This document shows, piece after piece, positions 1 to 7,975 of a stretch of DNA of 14,180 nt. Location: NCBI GenBank assembly GCA_028869325.1, contig JAGWST010000237.1:1-14180 (forward strand), read 5' to 3'. Under the pieces are notes generated by a model, which searched no databases, was not told the DNA's origin, and worked only from the letters and a program-made list of their open reading frames with translations. How positions within the stretch are numbered: the stretch's first letter is position 1; each line of letters opens with the position of its first letter. The stretch comes from a bacterium. GTDB taxonomy: Bacteria > Vulcanimicrobiota > Vulcanimicrobiia > Vulcanimicrobiales > SCRA01. Position numbers and translations under genes: made by a program.

Positions 1-110
1 CCGATCAGGGCGACGATCTCACCCTTCTCGACGCGCAGCGAGATGCCGTGAAGCGCCTGGATGCGCCCGTAGAACGCATCGATGTCGCGGAGCTCCAGAA
101 GCGCGGCCAT
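1..110 (-). CDS. livF: Branched-chain amino-acid ABC transporter ATPase LivF, N-terminal part (cut by window edge)
   Basis: Only the first 36 codons lie in the window. They read MAALLELRDIDAFYGRIQAL and continue through a typical ABC-ATPase first strand (KGEIVALIG), which stops just as the Walker A motif begins. The family is one of the two cytoplasmic ATPases that power the Leu/Ile/Val-type importer. The aromatic 'YG' (residues 14-15) is the usual A-loop region of LivF. The ATG shares one base with the livG stop codon (TAATG), so translation is very likely coupled. A purine-rich GGGGAAG sits upstream inside the end of livG. The assignment rests on these residues and on its place as the last gene of a livKHMGF-ordered cluster. 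The rest of the gene lies outside the window, so its integrity cannot be judged. Confidence 0.9.
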   Translation of the reverse strand, partial: MAALLELRDIDAFYGRIQALHGISLRVEKGEIVALI

Positions 111-871
111 TATGCGGTCTTCCCCAAATAGGCTTCGATGACTTTGGCGTCGTTGCGCACTTGCGCCGGCGTCCCCTCGGCGATCTTCTCGCCGTGATCC
201 AACACGGCGATCTTCTCGCTGATGTTCATCACCAGTCCCATGTCGTGCTCGATCAGAAAGACCGTGATGCCGCGGTCGCGGATCTTGCGAATGAGCGTCA
301 TCAGGTCTTCCTTCTCGCGCGGGTTCATGCCGGCCGCTGGCTCGTCCAGCAGCAGCAGCTTGGGATCGCTAGCCAACGCGCGCGCTATCTCCAGCCGCCG
401 CTGGAAGCCGTATGGCAGGTTGTGCGCAAAGTCGTCGGCGTAGCGGTCGAGGCTGACGAAGCGCAGCAGGTCCAGCGCCTTCTCGCGGACCGCCCGCTCC
501 TCGCGCTTCTGTCTGCCCGTGTGGAGCAGGCTGTCCCAGAGCATGGCGCTCATGCGCACATGGCAGCCGGCCATCACGTTCTCGACGGCACTCATGAACG
601 CGAAGAGGCGGATGTTCTGGAACGTGCGCGCGACGCCGAGCTTGCAGACGTAGTCGGGCTTATTGCCCGCGATCGAGCGGCCGTCGAACTCAATCTCTCC
701 CGCGGTGGGCACGTAGAGACCGGTCACCAGGTTGAAGGCCGTCGACTTGCCGGCCCCGTTGGGGCCGATCATCGCGGCGATGTGCCCCTGCTCGATCTCG
801 TAGGAGACCTCTTTGACGGCCACCAGGCCGCCGAACGTCTTGGTGACGTTCTTCAGTGCAAAGAAACTCAT
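110..871 (-). CDS. livG: Branched-chain amino-acid ABC transporter ATPase LivG
   Basis: This 253-residue cytoplasmic ATPase pairs with LivF to drive import of branched-chain or related amino acids. The sequence shows Walker A GPNGAGKST (36-44), a Q-loop FQN (84-86), the LivG-type signature LPYGFQ (152-157) in place of LSGGQ, Walker B LLLLDEP (172-178) and the switch histidine in EHD (H209). The AAGMNP stretch after Walker B is typical of the family. Length matches LivG (about 255). The ATG at 871 is chosen because it gives the family N-terminus MSFFALKNV, overlaps the livM stop as ATGA, and has GGGAG 8 nt upstream. A longer in-frame extension reaching 1360 runs antisense-like through livM and is not credible. 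Its end overlaps the livF start by one base. All motifs are intact. Confidence 0.97.
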   Translation of the reverse strand: MSFFALKNVTKTFGGLVAVKEVSYEIEQGHIAAMIGPNGAGKSTAFNLVTGLYVPTAGEIEFDGRSIAGNKPDYVCKLGVARTFQNIRLFAFMSAVENVMAGCHVRMSAMLWDSLLHTGRQKREERAVREKALDLLRFVSLDRYADDFAHNLPYGFQRRLEIARALASDPKLLLLDEPAAGMNPREKEDLMTLIRKIRDRGITVFLIEHDMGLVMNISEKIAVLDHGEKIAEGTPAQVRNDAKVIEAYLGKTA

Positions 872-1938
872 AACACGGTCTCCCGGGGCATCTCTTCGTA
901 TTCGGCGTTCTCCTCCGCGGCGACGGAGGTACCTCGTTCTTTGAGCTCGGCCTTGCGCTGCTCGCTGCCGTAGAGGCCCTCCGGCTTGAAGAGCATGACG
1001 ACAACGAGAATGATGCCGTAGAGCATGAACTTGTACTGCGTGAAGTCGATGTGGACGCCCACCATCGCGGCCAAGTTGTTCGCCTCCGGCAGCAGCCAGA
1101 AGTTCAAGATCGAGAGTGCCGCCGAGCCGATCACCACGCCGGGCAGCGAGCCCATACCGCCGAGAACCAGCATCGAGAGCACGGTGATGCTGACGTTGAA
1201 CTTGAACTGATCGGGGGAGACCAGCGTCAGCAGCGAGGCGTTGACCACGCCGGAGAGCCCCGAGAACGAGGCACCCAGGGAGAACGCCGCGAGCTTGGTG
1301 GTGGTGGTGTTGATGCCCATATGGGCGGCGGCGATCTCGTCCTCGCGGATCGCCATCCACGCGCGCCCCAGCCGGCTGGTACGCAGATTGTTGGCAAGGA
1401 AGAGGCTGACCGCCAGCAGCACCAGCACCAGGTAGTAGTACGGCAACGGATTCAGTCCAAAGTGGTAGCCGAAGAGCTTGGGCTGATCGATGGCGCTGAT
1501 GCCGTTGGGGCCACCGGTGAACTTCTGCAAGTTGAGGAACGTCTGCGGAACGATCTCACCGAAGCCGAGCGTCACGATGGCCAGATAGTCGCCGCGCAGC
1601 CGCAACGTCGGTGCGCCGAGGATGATACCGAAGAGCGCCGCCACGAAGGCGCTCATCAGGACCATCGGCCAGAATGAGAAGTGCAGGCCGAACTGTGGGC
1701 TGGCCACCATGGCGTACGTATAGGAGCCGATCGCGAAGAAGGCCGCGTAGCCCAGGTCCAGCAGGCCCGCGAAGCCGACCACGATGTTGAGCCCGATGGC
1801 CAGCATCATGTAGACGCCGGCATTCACCAAGACGGTCAGATGGCCGCCGTTGTGGTCGACCAACGGCAGGAATGGCATGAACATGGCGATGACCAGCAGG
1901 GCCCAGTCGACCGGGCGGAACTTCCTCCAATTCGGCAT
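868..1938 (-). CDS. livM: Branched-chain amino-acid ABC transporter permease LivM
   Basis: This 356-residue integral inner-membrane permease forms the translocation channel with LivH. Multiple hydrophobic segments are visible, starting with one at about residues 10-25, and the family stretch NIVVGFAGLLDLGYAAFFAIG lies near residues 55-75. The cytoplasmic coupling-loop motif GRAWMAIREDEIAAAHMGIN, which contacts the ATPase, is present. The C-terminus ends with FKPEGLYG followed by a charged tail of roughly 30 residues rich in Glu and Lys, somewhat longer than in many homologues. The ATG at 1938 lies 2 nt after the livH stop and has AAGG at 1946-1949, 7 nt before it. The in-frame extension to 2034 would lie inside livH and is rejected. 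Its stop overlaps the livG start (ATGA). Confidence 0.96.
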   Translation of the reverse strand: MPNWRKFRPVDWALLVIAMFMPFLPLVDHNGGHLTVLVNAGVYMMLAIGLNIVVGFAGLLDLGYAAFFAIGSYTYAMVASPQFGLHFSFWPMVLMSAFVAALFGIILGAPTLRLRGDYLAIVTLGFGEIVPQTFLNLQKFTGGPNGISAIDQPKLFGYHFGLNPLPYYYLVLVLLAVSLFLANNLRTSRLGRAWMAIREDEIAAAHMGINTTTTKLAAFSLGASFSGLSGVVNASLLTLVSPDQFKFNVSITVLSMLVLGGMGSLPGVVIGSAALSILNFWLLPEANNLAAMVGVHIDFTQYKFMLYGIILVVVMLFKPEGLYGSEQRKAELKERGTSVAAEENAEYEEMPRETVL

Positions 1939-1940
1939 CG

Positions 1941-2852
1941 CTACACCTTGTCGGGGAGGACTTCCCCGAGGAGCCCGGAGGGCCGGAAGATCAGCACGAG
2001 GACCAGCAGCACGAAGACGGCCACCGTCGCCCACTGATCGGAGATGAAACCGGCGGTCAGCGACTCGATCATGCCGATGACGAAGCCGCCCAGCATCGCG
2101 CCCGCCACGTTGCCGATGCCGCCGAGCACGGCCGCCGTGAAGGCCTTGAGCCCCGCCTCGAATCCGTTGTAGAACCAGGTGGAGCCGTAGTAGACACCGC
2201 TGACGAAGCCGCCGACTCCGGCGAGCGCGCTGCCGATGAAGAACGTCAGCGCGATCGTCATGTTGATGTTGATGCCCATCAATTGCGCGGCGTCGCGGTC
2301 CTGCGCCGTTGCGCGCATCGCCTTGCCGAGTTTGGTGTTATAGATGAAGATCTGCAGGATCGTCATCAGCCCCAAGGCGGCCAGCACCACCAGCAGCTCG
2401 TTGGAGGCCAGGTTCACGCCATGGAAGCTCCAGACCACGTTCGGCACGACCGACGGGAACGGAATCGGCGATGGCCCCTTCCAGAGCTGCATGATGTTCT
2501 CGAGGATGAACGAGGCGCCGATAGCCGTGATCAACGGCGCCAGCCGCGGTGCGTTACGCAGCCGGCGGTAAGCCAGCCGCTCCAGCAGCACGCCGACGAG
2601 TCCGCACAGCACCATCGCGCCCACGACCGTCAAGGCCAAGACGCCGAAGAGCGGCCAGCCCTTCAGCTCGCCGCTTGCATCCAGCAGCCCGATGATGGCC
2701 AGCGAGAAGAACGAGCCCAGCGTGTAGACGTCGCCGTGCGCGAAATTGATCAGCTCGATGATGCCATACACCATCGTGTAGCCGAGAGCGATCAGCGCGT
2801 AGATGCCGCCGAGCGATAGACCGTTGATGACTTGTTGGATGAAGAGTTCCAA
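1941..2852 (-). CDS. livH: Branched-chain amino-acid ABC transporter permease LivH (TTG start)
   Basis: This 303-residue inner-membrane permease is the partner of LivM. The N-terminus MELFIQQVINGLSLGGIYAL and the following GYTMVYGIIELINFAHGD are the LivH hallmark. The coupling-loop segment GKAMRATAQDRDAAQLMGIN lies in the middle, and the C-terminus carries LIFRPSGLLGE. Several long hydrophobic helices are evident. The start codon is TTG at 2852-2850, supported by AGAAGG at 2860-2865 with about 7 nt spacing and by the exact fit to the family N-terminus. No ATG suits the frame. It follows the binding-protein gene after 90 nt that contain a strong hairpin, and precedes livM by 2 nt. Substrate range cannot be told from the permease alone. 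Confidence 0.96.
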   Translation of the reverse strand: MELFIQQVINGLSLGGIYALIALGYTMVYGIIELINFAHGDVYTLGSFFSLAIIGLLDASGELKGWPLFGVLALTVVGAMVLCGLVGVLLERLAYRRLRNAPRLAPLITAIGASFILENIMQLWKGPSPIPFPSVVPNVVWSFHGVNLASNELLVVLAALGLMTILQIFIYNTKLGKAMRATAQDRDAAQLMGININMTIALTFFIGSALAGVGGFVSGVYYGSTWFYNGFEAGLKAFTAAVLGGIGNVAGAMLGGFVIGMIESLTAGFISDQWATVAVFVLLVLVLIFRPSGLLGEVLPDKV

Positions 2853-2873
2853 GTTTAACCCTTCTCACGATGA

Positions 2874-2910
2874 GGGATGGGGGCGAGCATATAGCGCTCC
2901 CCCCCATCCC
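2874..2910 (-). promoter_or_regulatory. Strong intercistronic hairpin between livK and livH
   Basis: A perfect 10-bp inverted repeat pairs 2874-2883 (GGGATGGGGG) with 2901-2910 (CCCCCATCCC). Inside it, after one mismatch, GAGC (2885-2888) pairs with GCTC (2896-2899), leaving a 7-nt loop. In the minus-strand mRNA it lies 32 nt after the livK stop and 21 nt before the livH TTG. No U-run follows it, so it is not a standard terminator. In other binding-protein operons such intergenic hairpins protect the 3' end of the upstream cistron or terminate partially, giving more binding protein than permease. That role here is inference. Confidence 0.7.
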
Positions 2911-2942
2911 AGCACGAACCTCGAACCAGGAGTGAGTAGATC

Positions 2943-4169
2943 CTAGCCGCCGGCAGAGACGTTGATCTGGCGGACGAAGACCTGCTTGCCGCCGTTGATC
3001 TTCCACAGCGAGATGACCGGGCTGGTCGTATCGCCGTTCTTGTCGAAGCCGAACGAGCCGATGATCGACTTGAAGTCCTTGGTGCTCTGAATGGTCTTCA
3101 GCACCTGGGCACGAGTCGGCGCCTTGCCGCCGTTCTCCTTGATGGCCTTGTCCACCGCGCCGATGATCACCTGAGCGGCAACGTAGCCGTTGGCCGAGTA
3201 GGCGCCGATGTCGCTGTGGAACTTGGCCTTGTAGGCCTTGATGAAGGCCTGCGCCGATGCGGACTTCTCGGCATCCGGAGCGGCCACCGTGTAGTACGAG
3301 TTGTTGGCCGCGGGACCGGCTACCTTGAGGAACTCGTCGTCCGAGATGCCGTCACCACCCTCGAAGGGGACCTTCGTGGGATCCATGCCGGACGAGCCCA
3401 TCTGCTGACGGATAAGGCCACCACCGGTGACGGTGACGCCGCCGTAGTAGATCGCGTCGGGGTGCGTCGCCGAGACCTTGGTGAGCAGCGCCTTGAAGTC
3501 TTGCTGGTTGGCCGTCACGTGATCGTGACCGAGAACCGAGCCGCCCTCGGACTTGAAGTCGGCATCGAAGACGTTGGCGAGACCCAGACCGTAGGTCTCG
3601 TTGTCGTCGATGATGTAGACCTTCTTGAAGCCGAGCTGCTTGGCGAACTGCGCGCCGGCCTTACCCTGGACGTCGTCCGTCGCGCAGACGCGGAAGTACG
3701 TGATCTCGCTGGGGTGCGAGGTGCGGTACTTCGAGGTCTTGGTCAGCGTCGGATTGGTATTCGAGGGCGAGATGAGCGGGAGACCGGTCTCGTTCGAGAC
3801 GGGAATCTCGGCCGCGGCCACGTTCGAGTTGAACGGACCGACCACGCCCATCACGGCGGCATCGGCGGCGAGGCTGCGGATGTTGGTTGCACCCTGCTGG
3901 GGGTTGTGGATTCCGCCGACGGCGTCGTCGAGCGGATCGAGCTGGAAGCGGAAGCCCGCCGGAGCATGTAGGTTCGCTTCGTCGACCGCGAGCTGGGCGC
4001 CGTTCTGGGTCGGAATGCCATTGCTGGCATCGCCGCCCGAGGTCGGCAGCTCGGTGCCGATCTTGATCACTTGTTCGGCCGCCTGCGCCGGCGCGAACGC
4101 GCCGCAGGTGCCGAACAGGGACACGATCGCTGCTAGGGCGACGAACCGCGTCAATGAACGTCTGGACAT
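2943..4169 (-). CDS. livK: Branched-chain amino-acid ABC transporter substrate-binding protein (LivK-like)
   Basis: This 408-residue exported binding protein delivers amino acid to LivHM. Residues 1-31 form a Sec signal peptide: Arg-rich start (MSRRSLTR), hydrophobic core, and a likely cut after APAQA. The Cys at 22 lies in FGTC, a poor lipobox, so a soluble periplasmic protein is more likely than a lipoprotein. The mature part is a type-1 periplasmic binding fold (Peripla_BP_6). It opens with IKIGTELPTSGG and carries GPFNSNVAAAEIPVSNETGL (111-130) followed by PLISPSNTNPTLT, the usual ligand-cleft region. The ATG at 4169 has GGAGG/GGGAG at 4181-4188, with 11-14 nt spacing, which is slightly long. 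It heads the transporter operon. The fold also binds amides, urea or other amino acids, so Leu/Ile/Val specificity is assumed from the cluster, not proved. Confidence 0.95.
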   Translation of the reverse strand: MSRRSLTRFVALAAIVSLFGTCGAFAPAQAAEQVIKIGTELPTSGGDASNGIPTQNGAQLAVDEANLHAPAGFRFQLDPLDDAVGGIHNPQQGATNIRSLAADAAVMGVVGPFNSNVAAAEIPVSNETGLPLISPSNTNPTLTKTSKYRTSHPSEITYFRVCATDDVQGKAGAQFAKQLGFKKVYIIDDNETYGLGLANVFDADFKSEGGSVLGHDHVTANQQDFKALLTKVSATHPDAIYYGGVTVTGGGLIRQQMGSSGMDPTKVPFEGGDGISDDEFLKVAGPAANNSYYTVAAPDAEKSASAQAFIKAYKAKFHSDIGAYSANGYVAAQVIIGAVDKAIKENGGKAPTRAQVLKTIQSTKDFKSIIGSFGFDKNGDTTSPVISLWKINGGKQVFVRQINVSAGG

Positions 4170-4322
4170 ACTGTTGTGTTCTCCCTCCAAAAGACGATGA
4201 AAACTACGCTTCGAGAGTCGCTTACGTCCGGAGAAGACCCATGATAACGGCAAGTTTCCCCTGCGACGAAAGTCGCACCTCTCGCGGTACGAATAACGCT
4301 GAAGGGCTACTGCCTCGTTCCC

Positions 4323-4348
4323 GAGCCGGAGACTACGCCTCCGGGCTC
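4323..4348 (-). terminator. Possible metH terminator stem-loop
   Basis: GAGCCGGAG (4323-4331) pairs with CTCCGGGCTC (4339-4348) with a single bulged base and a 7-nt loop. It lies about 110 nt downstream of the metH stop in the direction of metH transcription. It is stable, but no U-run follows it on the minus strand. Intrinsic termination is therefore only possible, and a Rho-type or processing role is equally open. Confidence 0.3.
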
Positions 4349-4436
4349 GCTTCCCCTGCAGTAAGCTCTCCCATGGCGCAAAAGCCGGTGCCACCATGGC
4401 GTCGAACAGATCGCCGCAACTGAGCGACCGCCGCCG

Positions 4437-4457
4437 CAGCCGGCAAAAAAACGGCTG
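4437..4457. repeat. Small inverted repeat with A7/T7 loop just after metH
   Basis: CAGCCG (4437-4442) and CGGCTG (4452-4457) form a 6-bp inverted repeat around a 9-nt loop containing seven A (seven T on the minus strand). It begins 1 nt past the metH stop codon. The T tract sits in the loop and not after the stem, so it does not fit the usual intrinsic terminator. It could still contribute to transcript ending. Confidence 0.3.
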
Positions 4458-4458
4458 T

Positions 4459-7400
4459 TCAGACCCGCTCCAGCTCGCGCGTCGCACGGGCATCGAAGTA
4501 CTTGGCCTGCGGATGATGCAGCACCAGGGCGGCGGTCGATTGCTCGGGCATGATCTGAAAGCCCTCGGTGAGGCCGACACCCAGGCGCTCTTGCGCCTGC
4601 AGCAACGCGAACACGGGAGCATGTTGCGCATGCTCCGGGCACGCTGGGTAGCCCCAGGAGTAACGCTGGCCGACGCCATCACCAAGCCCCAGCTCGCGGC
4701 GAATGCGCCGGTGCAGCCACTCCGCGGTGGCCTCGGCGGCCTGCACCGAGAAGCCGTGGAGAAAGAGCGCCTCACTGTAGCGATGCTCCGCTTGCAGACG
4801 CTCCGAGGCCTCGCTCGCGCCATCGCCGACGGTCACCACCTGAAAGCCGACGAGGTCGATGCCGCGCCCGTTCTCCGCCGGGCGCAGATAGTCGGCCAGA
4901 CAGAGATGCTCGCCGCCGGGCTGGCGCGGAAAGGTCAGACGCATGAGCTCGCGCGTGGGATCCGCCGGGTCGTAGACGACGATCGCGTCGCCTTCACCGG
5001 CGGCCGGGAAGAGGCCGTACGCCGCACGCGGACGGATGAAGCCGGTGCGCCGCGCCTGGGCCTGGAAGGCCTGCAGACGCGGCTCGAACTCCTCGCGCAG
5101 CACGCGCTCCCATGCCTCGCCCTTGAGGTTGCCGCCGCCCCACGAGAGGCGGTAGAGCGAGCGCAGATCGTAACAGGAGAAGACTTCGTCGAGATCGATC
5201 TCCTCGAGCGTGCGCGCGCCCCAGAACGGCGCGGCGGGCACGGGCGGCACCAAGAGATGGTCGCGTGCGGTCTTCCCCGACGGCGTGGCGACGGCTGCCG
5301 TTGCGCGCCGCTCGCGCGCCCTGCGCGCCTCGTCCGAGATGCGCTCGCGCAGCGAGCGCCGTTGCTCTCCGTCGACCAGTTGATCGACGATCTCTAGCCC
5401 CTCGAAGGCGTCCTTGGCGTAGAAGACGCCCGGCGCGTACTCGCGCGTGGCCTCGTCGTCCAGGTAAAGGATGCGGCGGCCGAAGTCGCGATTGATCGCC
5501 GCGCCGCCGACCACCACGGGAAACTCCAGGCCCAGGGTAGCGAGCTCCTTGACGCAGGCCGGCATCTGCTTCGAAGTCGAGACCAGCAGCGCGGAGAGGC
5601 CGATCGCATCGGCCTTGACCTCGCGTGCCTTCTCGAGGATGCTCTGGATCGGCACCTGCTTGCCGAGATCGAAGACGGTGTAGCCGTTGTTCGAGAGGAT
5701 TGTCCCCACCAGGTTCTTGCCGATGTCGTGCACGTCGCCGAAAACGGTGGCGATCACGACCCGCCCCTTGGTGTAGCCCTCCTTCTTCTCGAGGAACTGC
5801 TCCAGGTGTAGGACGGCGGCCTTCATCACCTCGGCCGACTGCAGCACGAAGGGCAGGATCAGCTCACCCGCGCCGAAGCGGTCGCCCACGTCCTTCATCG
5901 CCGGCAGCAACACGTTGTTCAACACGTCGATGGGGGCGCGCTCGCGCAGCGCCTCGTCGAGTTTCTGCTGGATGTTCTCTTTGCGCCGGTAGAGGATCGA
6001 GTTGTGGATGCGCTGCTCGACCGGCAGCGCGGGATCATCCCAGGGCTTGGGGCCCTCCTCGTCCTGCGTGCCGGCGCGCGGGCCGCTAGCCTCGAAGTGC
6101 GCGATCAGCCGTTGCAGCGCGTCCTCACGCCGGTCGAAGATCACATCCTCGCAGAGCTCGCGCTCCAGCGGGGCGACGTCGGGATACGGCTTGAGATCGG
6201 CGGGGTTCACGATCGCGAGGTCGAGGCCGGCCTGCACCGCGTGATAGAGAAAGACCGAGTTGAGCGCGGCGCGCGCGTGCGGCGAGAGGCCGAAAGATAC
6301 GTTGGAGACGCCCAGAATCGTCAGTGCCCGCGGCAGCCGCTCCTTGATGAGACGGATGCCCTCCATCGTCTCCACGGCGCTTTGGCGGAACTCCTGCTCG
6401 CCGGTGGCCAAGGTGAACGTGAGCGCATCGAAGATGAGCGCGCCCGCGGGGACGCGATACTCCCGCGTGCAGATCTCGTAGATGCGCTGCGCCACCTCCA
6501 GCTTGCGCTCGCGCGTCTTGGCCATGCCCGTCTCGTCGATGGTGAGCGCCACCAGCGCCGCTCCATGCTCCACGGCCAGAGGACAGACGGCCTCGATGCG
6601 CTCGCGGCCGCGCTCGAGGTTGATGGAGTTGATGATGGCGCGCCCGGGGTTCGCCTTGAGCGCCATCTCCACCACCTTGGCCTCGGTGGAGTCGATCATC
6701 AGCGGCGCCTCGATGGATTGCTGCAAGCGCTTGACCAGGGCCGACATCTGGACGTCTTCGTCGACGCGCTCGGTGAGCGCGCAGCAGAGGTCCAGCACGT
6801 GGGCGCCGCCCTCCACCTGGGCGCGCGCCACGTTCATCATCTCGTCGAAGTCGTCGGCCAAGAGCAGGCGCTTGACCTTGCGTGAGCCCTGCGCATTGAG
6901 ACGCTCGCCGACCAACAGCGGGCGTGGGTTCTGCTCCAGCGAGATCGCGGTGATGGCGCTTGCGACGAACTCCTCCTGCGCCGGCTCGCGCGCGGCGGCC
7001 GGCAGATCGGCGCAGGCGGCGCGAATGGCGCGAATGTGCGCGGGCGTGGTGCCGCAGCATCCGCCGACGGCATTGACGCCGAAGTCCCGCACGAACGAGC
7101 GCAGCTCGCCGGCCATCTCGTCGGGCGTCTCGGGGTAGATCGTCTCTCCCTTGGGCCCCATCAGCGGCAACCCCGCGTTGGGAATCACCGCGATGAAGCA
7201 GCGCGCGTTCTCGGCCAGATAGCGGACGGGATCGCGCATGTGCACGGGACCCGTCGAGCAGTTCAGCCCGATGACGTCGATCGGTAACGCCTCCAGCGTC
7301 GCGCGCACCGCGCGAATGTCGGTGCCTAACAACATACGCCCGGTGACGTCAAGCGTGACCTGCGCTTGGATTGGGATGCGCGTGAGACCGCGATCGAACT

Positions 7401-7950
7401 CGCGCACGATGCCGGCGACGGCGGCCTTGACCTCCAGCAGGTCCTGCGAGGTCTCGATCACCAGCAGGTCGGCGCCGCCTTCGACCAACGCGCGCGCCTG
7501 CTCGCCGTAGACGTCGCGCAACTGATCGTAGGTGATCTTCGAGAGCGCCGGATCGCTGGAGGAGATCAAGAAGCCCGTTGGGCCGAGCGACCCCGCGACG
7601 AAGCGCGGCCTGCCGTCGCGCGCCTCGAAGGCGTCGCAGGCGCGCCGCGCGATCTGCGCGGCTACACGATTGACCTCCAGAGTGCGCTCGCCCAGCTCGT
7701 ACTCGTCCAGCTTCAGGCGGCTGGCCGTAAAGGAGTCGGTCTCCACCACATCGGCGCCGGCCTCGAGATACGAGCGATGGATCTCCTCGACCACGTCGGG
7801 GCGCGAGAGGACCAGCGCCTCGTTACACCCGTGGTAGCGCTTGCCGCCGAAATCCGCATCGGAGAGGTTGCGGTCCATGAGTTGGGTGCCCATGGCCCCG
7901 TCGAAGATCACCACGCGCTCGCGCAGCGCGTCCAGGTAGTTGCGGTTCAA
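4459..7950 (-). CDS. metH: Cobalamin-dependent methionine synthase MetH (TTG start)
   Basis: This 1163-residue cytoplasmic enzyme moves a methyl group from methyltetrahydrofolate through cobalamin to homocysteine, making methionine. All four modules are present in order. The homocysteine domain (about 1-310) has the zinc cysteines C231 (GLNCSTGP) and C298/C299 (GGCCGTTP). The pterin domain (about 340-600) opens [10 protein letters not shown]. The B12 cap and Rossmann module (about 640-860) has DVHDIGKN (739-746), where H741 is the lower cobalt ligand, and GLSALL (784-789). The C-terminal reactivation domain has GYPACPEH (1100-1107), which binds S-adenosylmethionine. The length is slightly under E. 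coli MetH (1227). The TTG at 7950-7948 is chosen because GAGG (7958-7961) lies 7 nt before it and the reading [21 protein letters not shown] fits the family. A nearby ATG is out of frame. It follows the asparaginase gene after 25 nt and is probably co-transcribed with it. No B12 or SAM riboswitch fits in that gap. Confidence 0.98.
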   Translation of the reverse strand: MNRNYLDALRERVVIFDGAMGTQLMDRNLSDADFGGKRYHGCNEALVLSRPDVVEEIHRSYLEAGADVVETDSFTASRLKLDEYELGERTLEVNRVAAQIARRACDAFEARDGRPRFVAGSLGPTGFLISSSDPALSKITYDQLRDVYGEQARALVEGGADLLVIETSQDLLEVKAAVAGIVREFDRGLTRIPIQAQVTLDVTGRMLLGTDIRAVRATLEALPIDVIGLNCSTGPVHMRDPVRYLAENARCFIAVIPNAGLPLMGPKGETIYPETPDEMAGELRSFVRDFGVNAVGGCCGTTPAHIRAIRAACADLPAAAREPAQEEFVASAITAISLEQNPRPLLVGERLNAQGSRKVKRLLLADDFDEMMNVARAQVEGGAHVLDLCCALTERVDEDVQMSALVKRLQQSIEAPLMIDSTEAKVVEMALKANPGRAIINSINLERGRERIEAVCPLAVEHGAALVALTIDETGMAKTRERKLEVAQRIYEICTREYRVPAGALIFDALTFTLATGEQEFRQSAVETMEGIRLIKERLPRALTILGVSNVSFGLSPHARAALNSVFLYHAVQAGLDLAIVNPADLKPYPDVAPLERELCEDVIFDRREDALQRLIAHFEASGPRAGTQDEEGPKPWDDPALPVEQRIHNSILYRRKENIQQKLDEALRERAPIDVLNNVLLPAMKDVGDRFGAGELILPFVLQSAEVMKAAVLHLEQFLEKKEGYTKGRVVIATVFGDVHDIGKNLVGTILSNNGYTVFDLGKQVPIQSILEKAREVKADAIGLSALLVSTSKQMPACVKELATLGLEFPVVVGGAAINRDFGRRILYLDDEATREYAPGVFYAKDAFEGLEIVDQLVDGEQRRSLRERISDEARRARERRATAAVATPSGKTARDHLLVPPVPAAPFWGARTLEEIDLDEVFSCYDLRSLYRLSWGGGNLKGEAWERVLREEFEPRLQAFQAQARRTGFIRPRAAYGLFPAAGEGDAIVVYDPADPTRELMRLTFPRQPGGEHLCLADYLRPAENGRGIDLVGFQVVTVGDGASEASERLQAEHRYSEALFLHGFSVQAAEATAEWLHRRIRRELGLGDGVGQRYSWGYPACPEHAQHAPVFALLQAQERLGVGLTEGFQIMPEQSTAALVLHHPQAKYFDARATRELERV

Positions 7951-7957
7951 ATTCCAT

Positions 7958-7961
7958 CCTC
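7958..7961 (-). promoter_or_regulatory. Ribosome binding site that decides the metH TTG start
   Basis: GAGG on the minus strand lies 7 nt before the TTG at 7950-7948, inside the 25-nt gap after the asparaginase stop. The spacing favours the TTG over any downstream start. The only close ATG (7957-7955) overlaps this site's spacer and is out of frame with metH. Confidence 0.65.
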
Positions 7962-7975
7962 ACGGCAAGGGCGGG

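Larger units (their letters stand above)
4170..4458. other. Intergenic region between metH and livK
   Basis: These 289 bases must hold the end of the metH transcript and the promoter and leader of the liv operon, both on the minus strand. I see three inverted repeats. One is TGCGAC-GAAA-GTCGCA (4262-4277, a 6-bp stem with a 4-nt loop). A GC-rich stem-loop lies at 4323-4348. The third is CAGCCG/CGGCTG (4437-4457), whose loop contains seven A. I see no convincing -35/-10 pair: TATCAT on the minus strand near 4241-4246 is a possible -10 but lacks a good -35. No credible gene or RNA family is recognised. Confidence 0.6.

Noticed and set aside
152..157. LivG signature LPYGFQ lacking the Ser of LSGGQ (residue numbers in LivG, not window positions)
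   Set aside because: LivG-type ATPases regularly vary here (LPYG or LAYG forms), so this is family-normal and not a sign of loss of function.
4396..5397. A 333-codon plus-strand open frame opposite the metH C-terminus
   Set aside because: It mirrors the conserved activation domain of metH and shows no protein family features of its own.
7951..7975. A possible B12 or SAM riboswitch before metH
   Set aside because: The gap after the asparaginase stop is only 25 nt, too short for any known cobalamin or SAM riboswitch.
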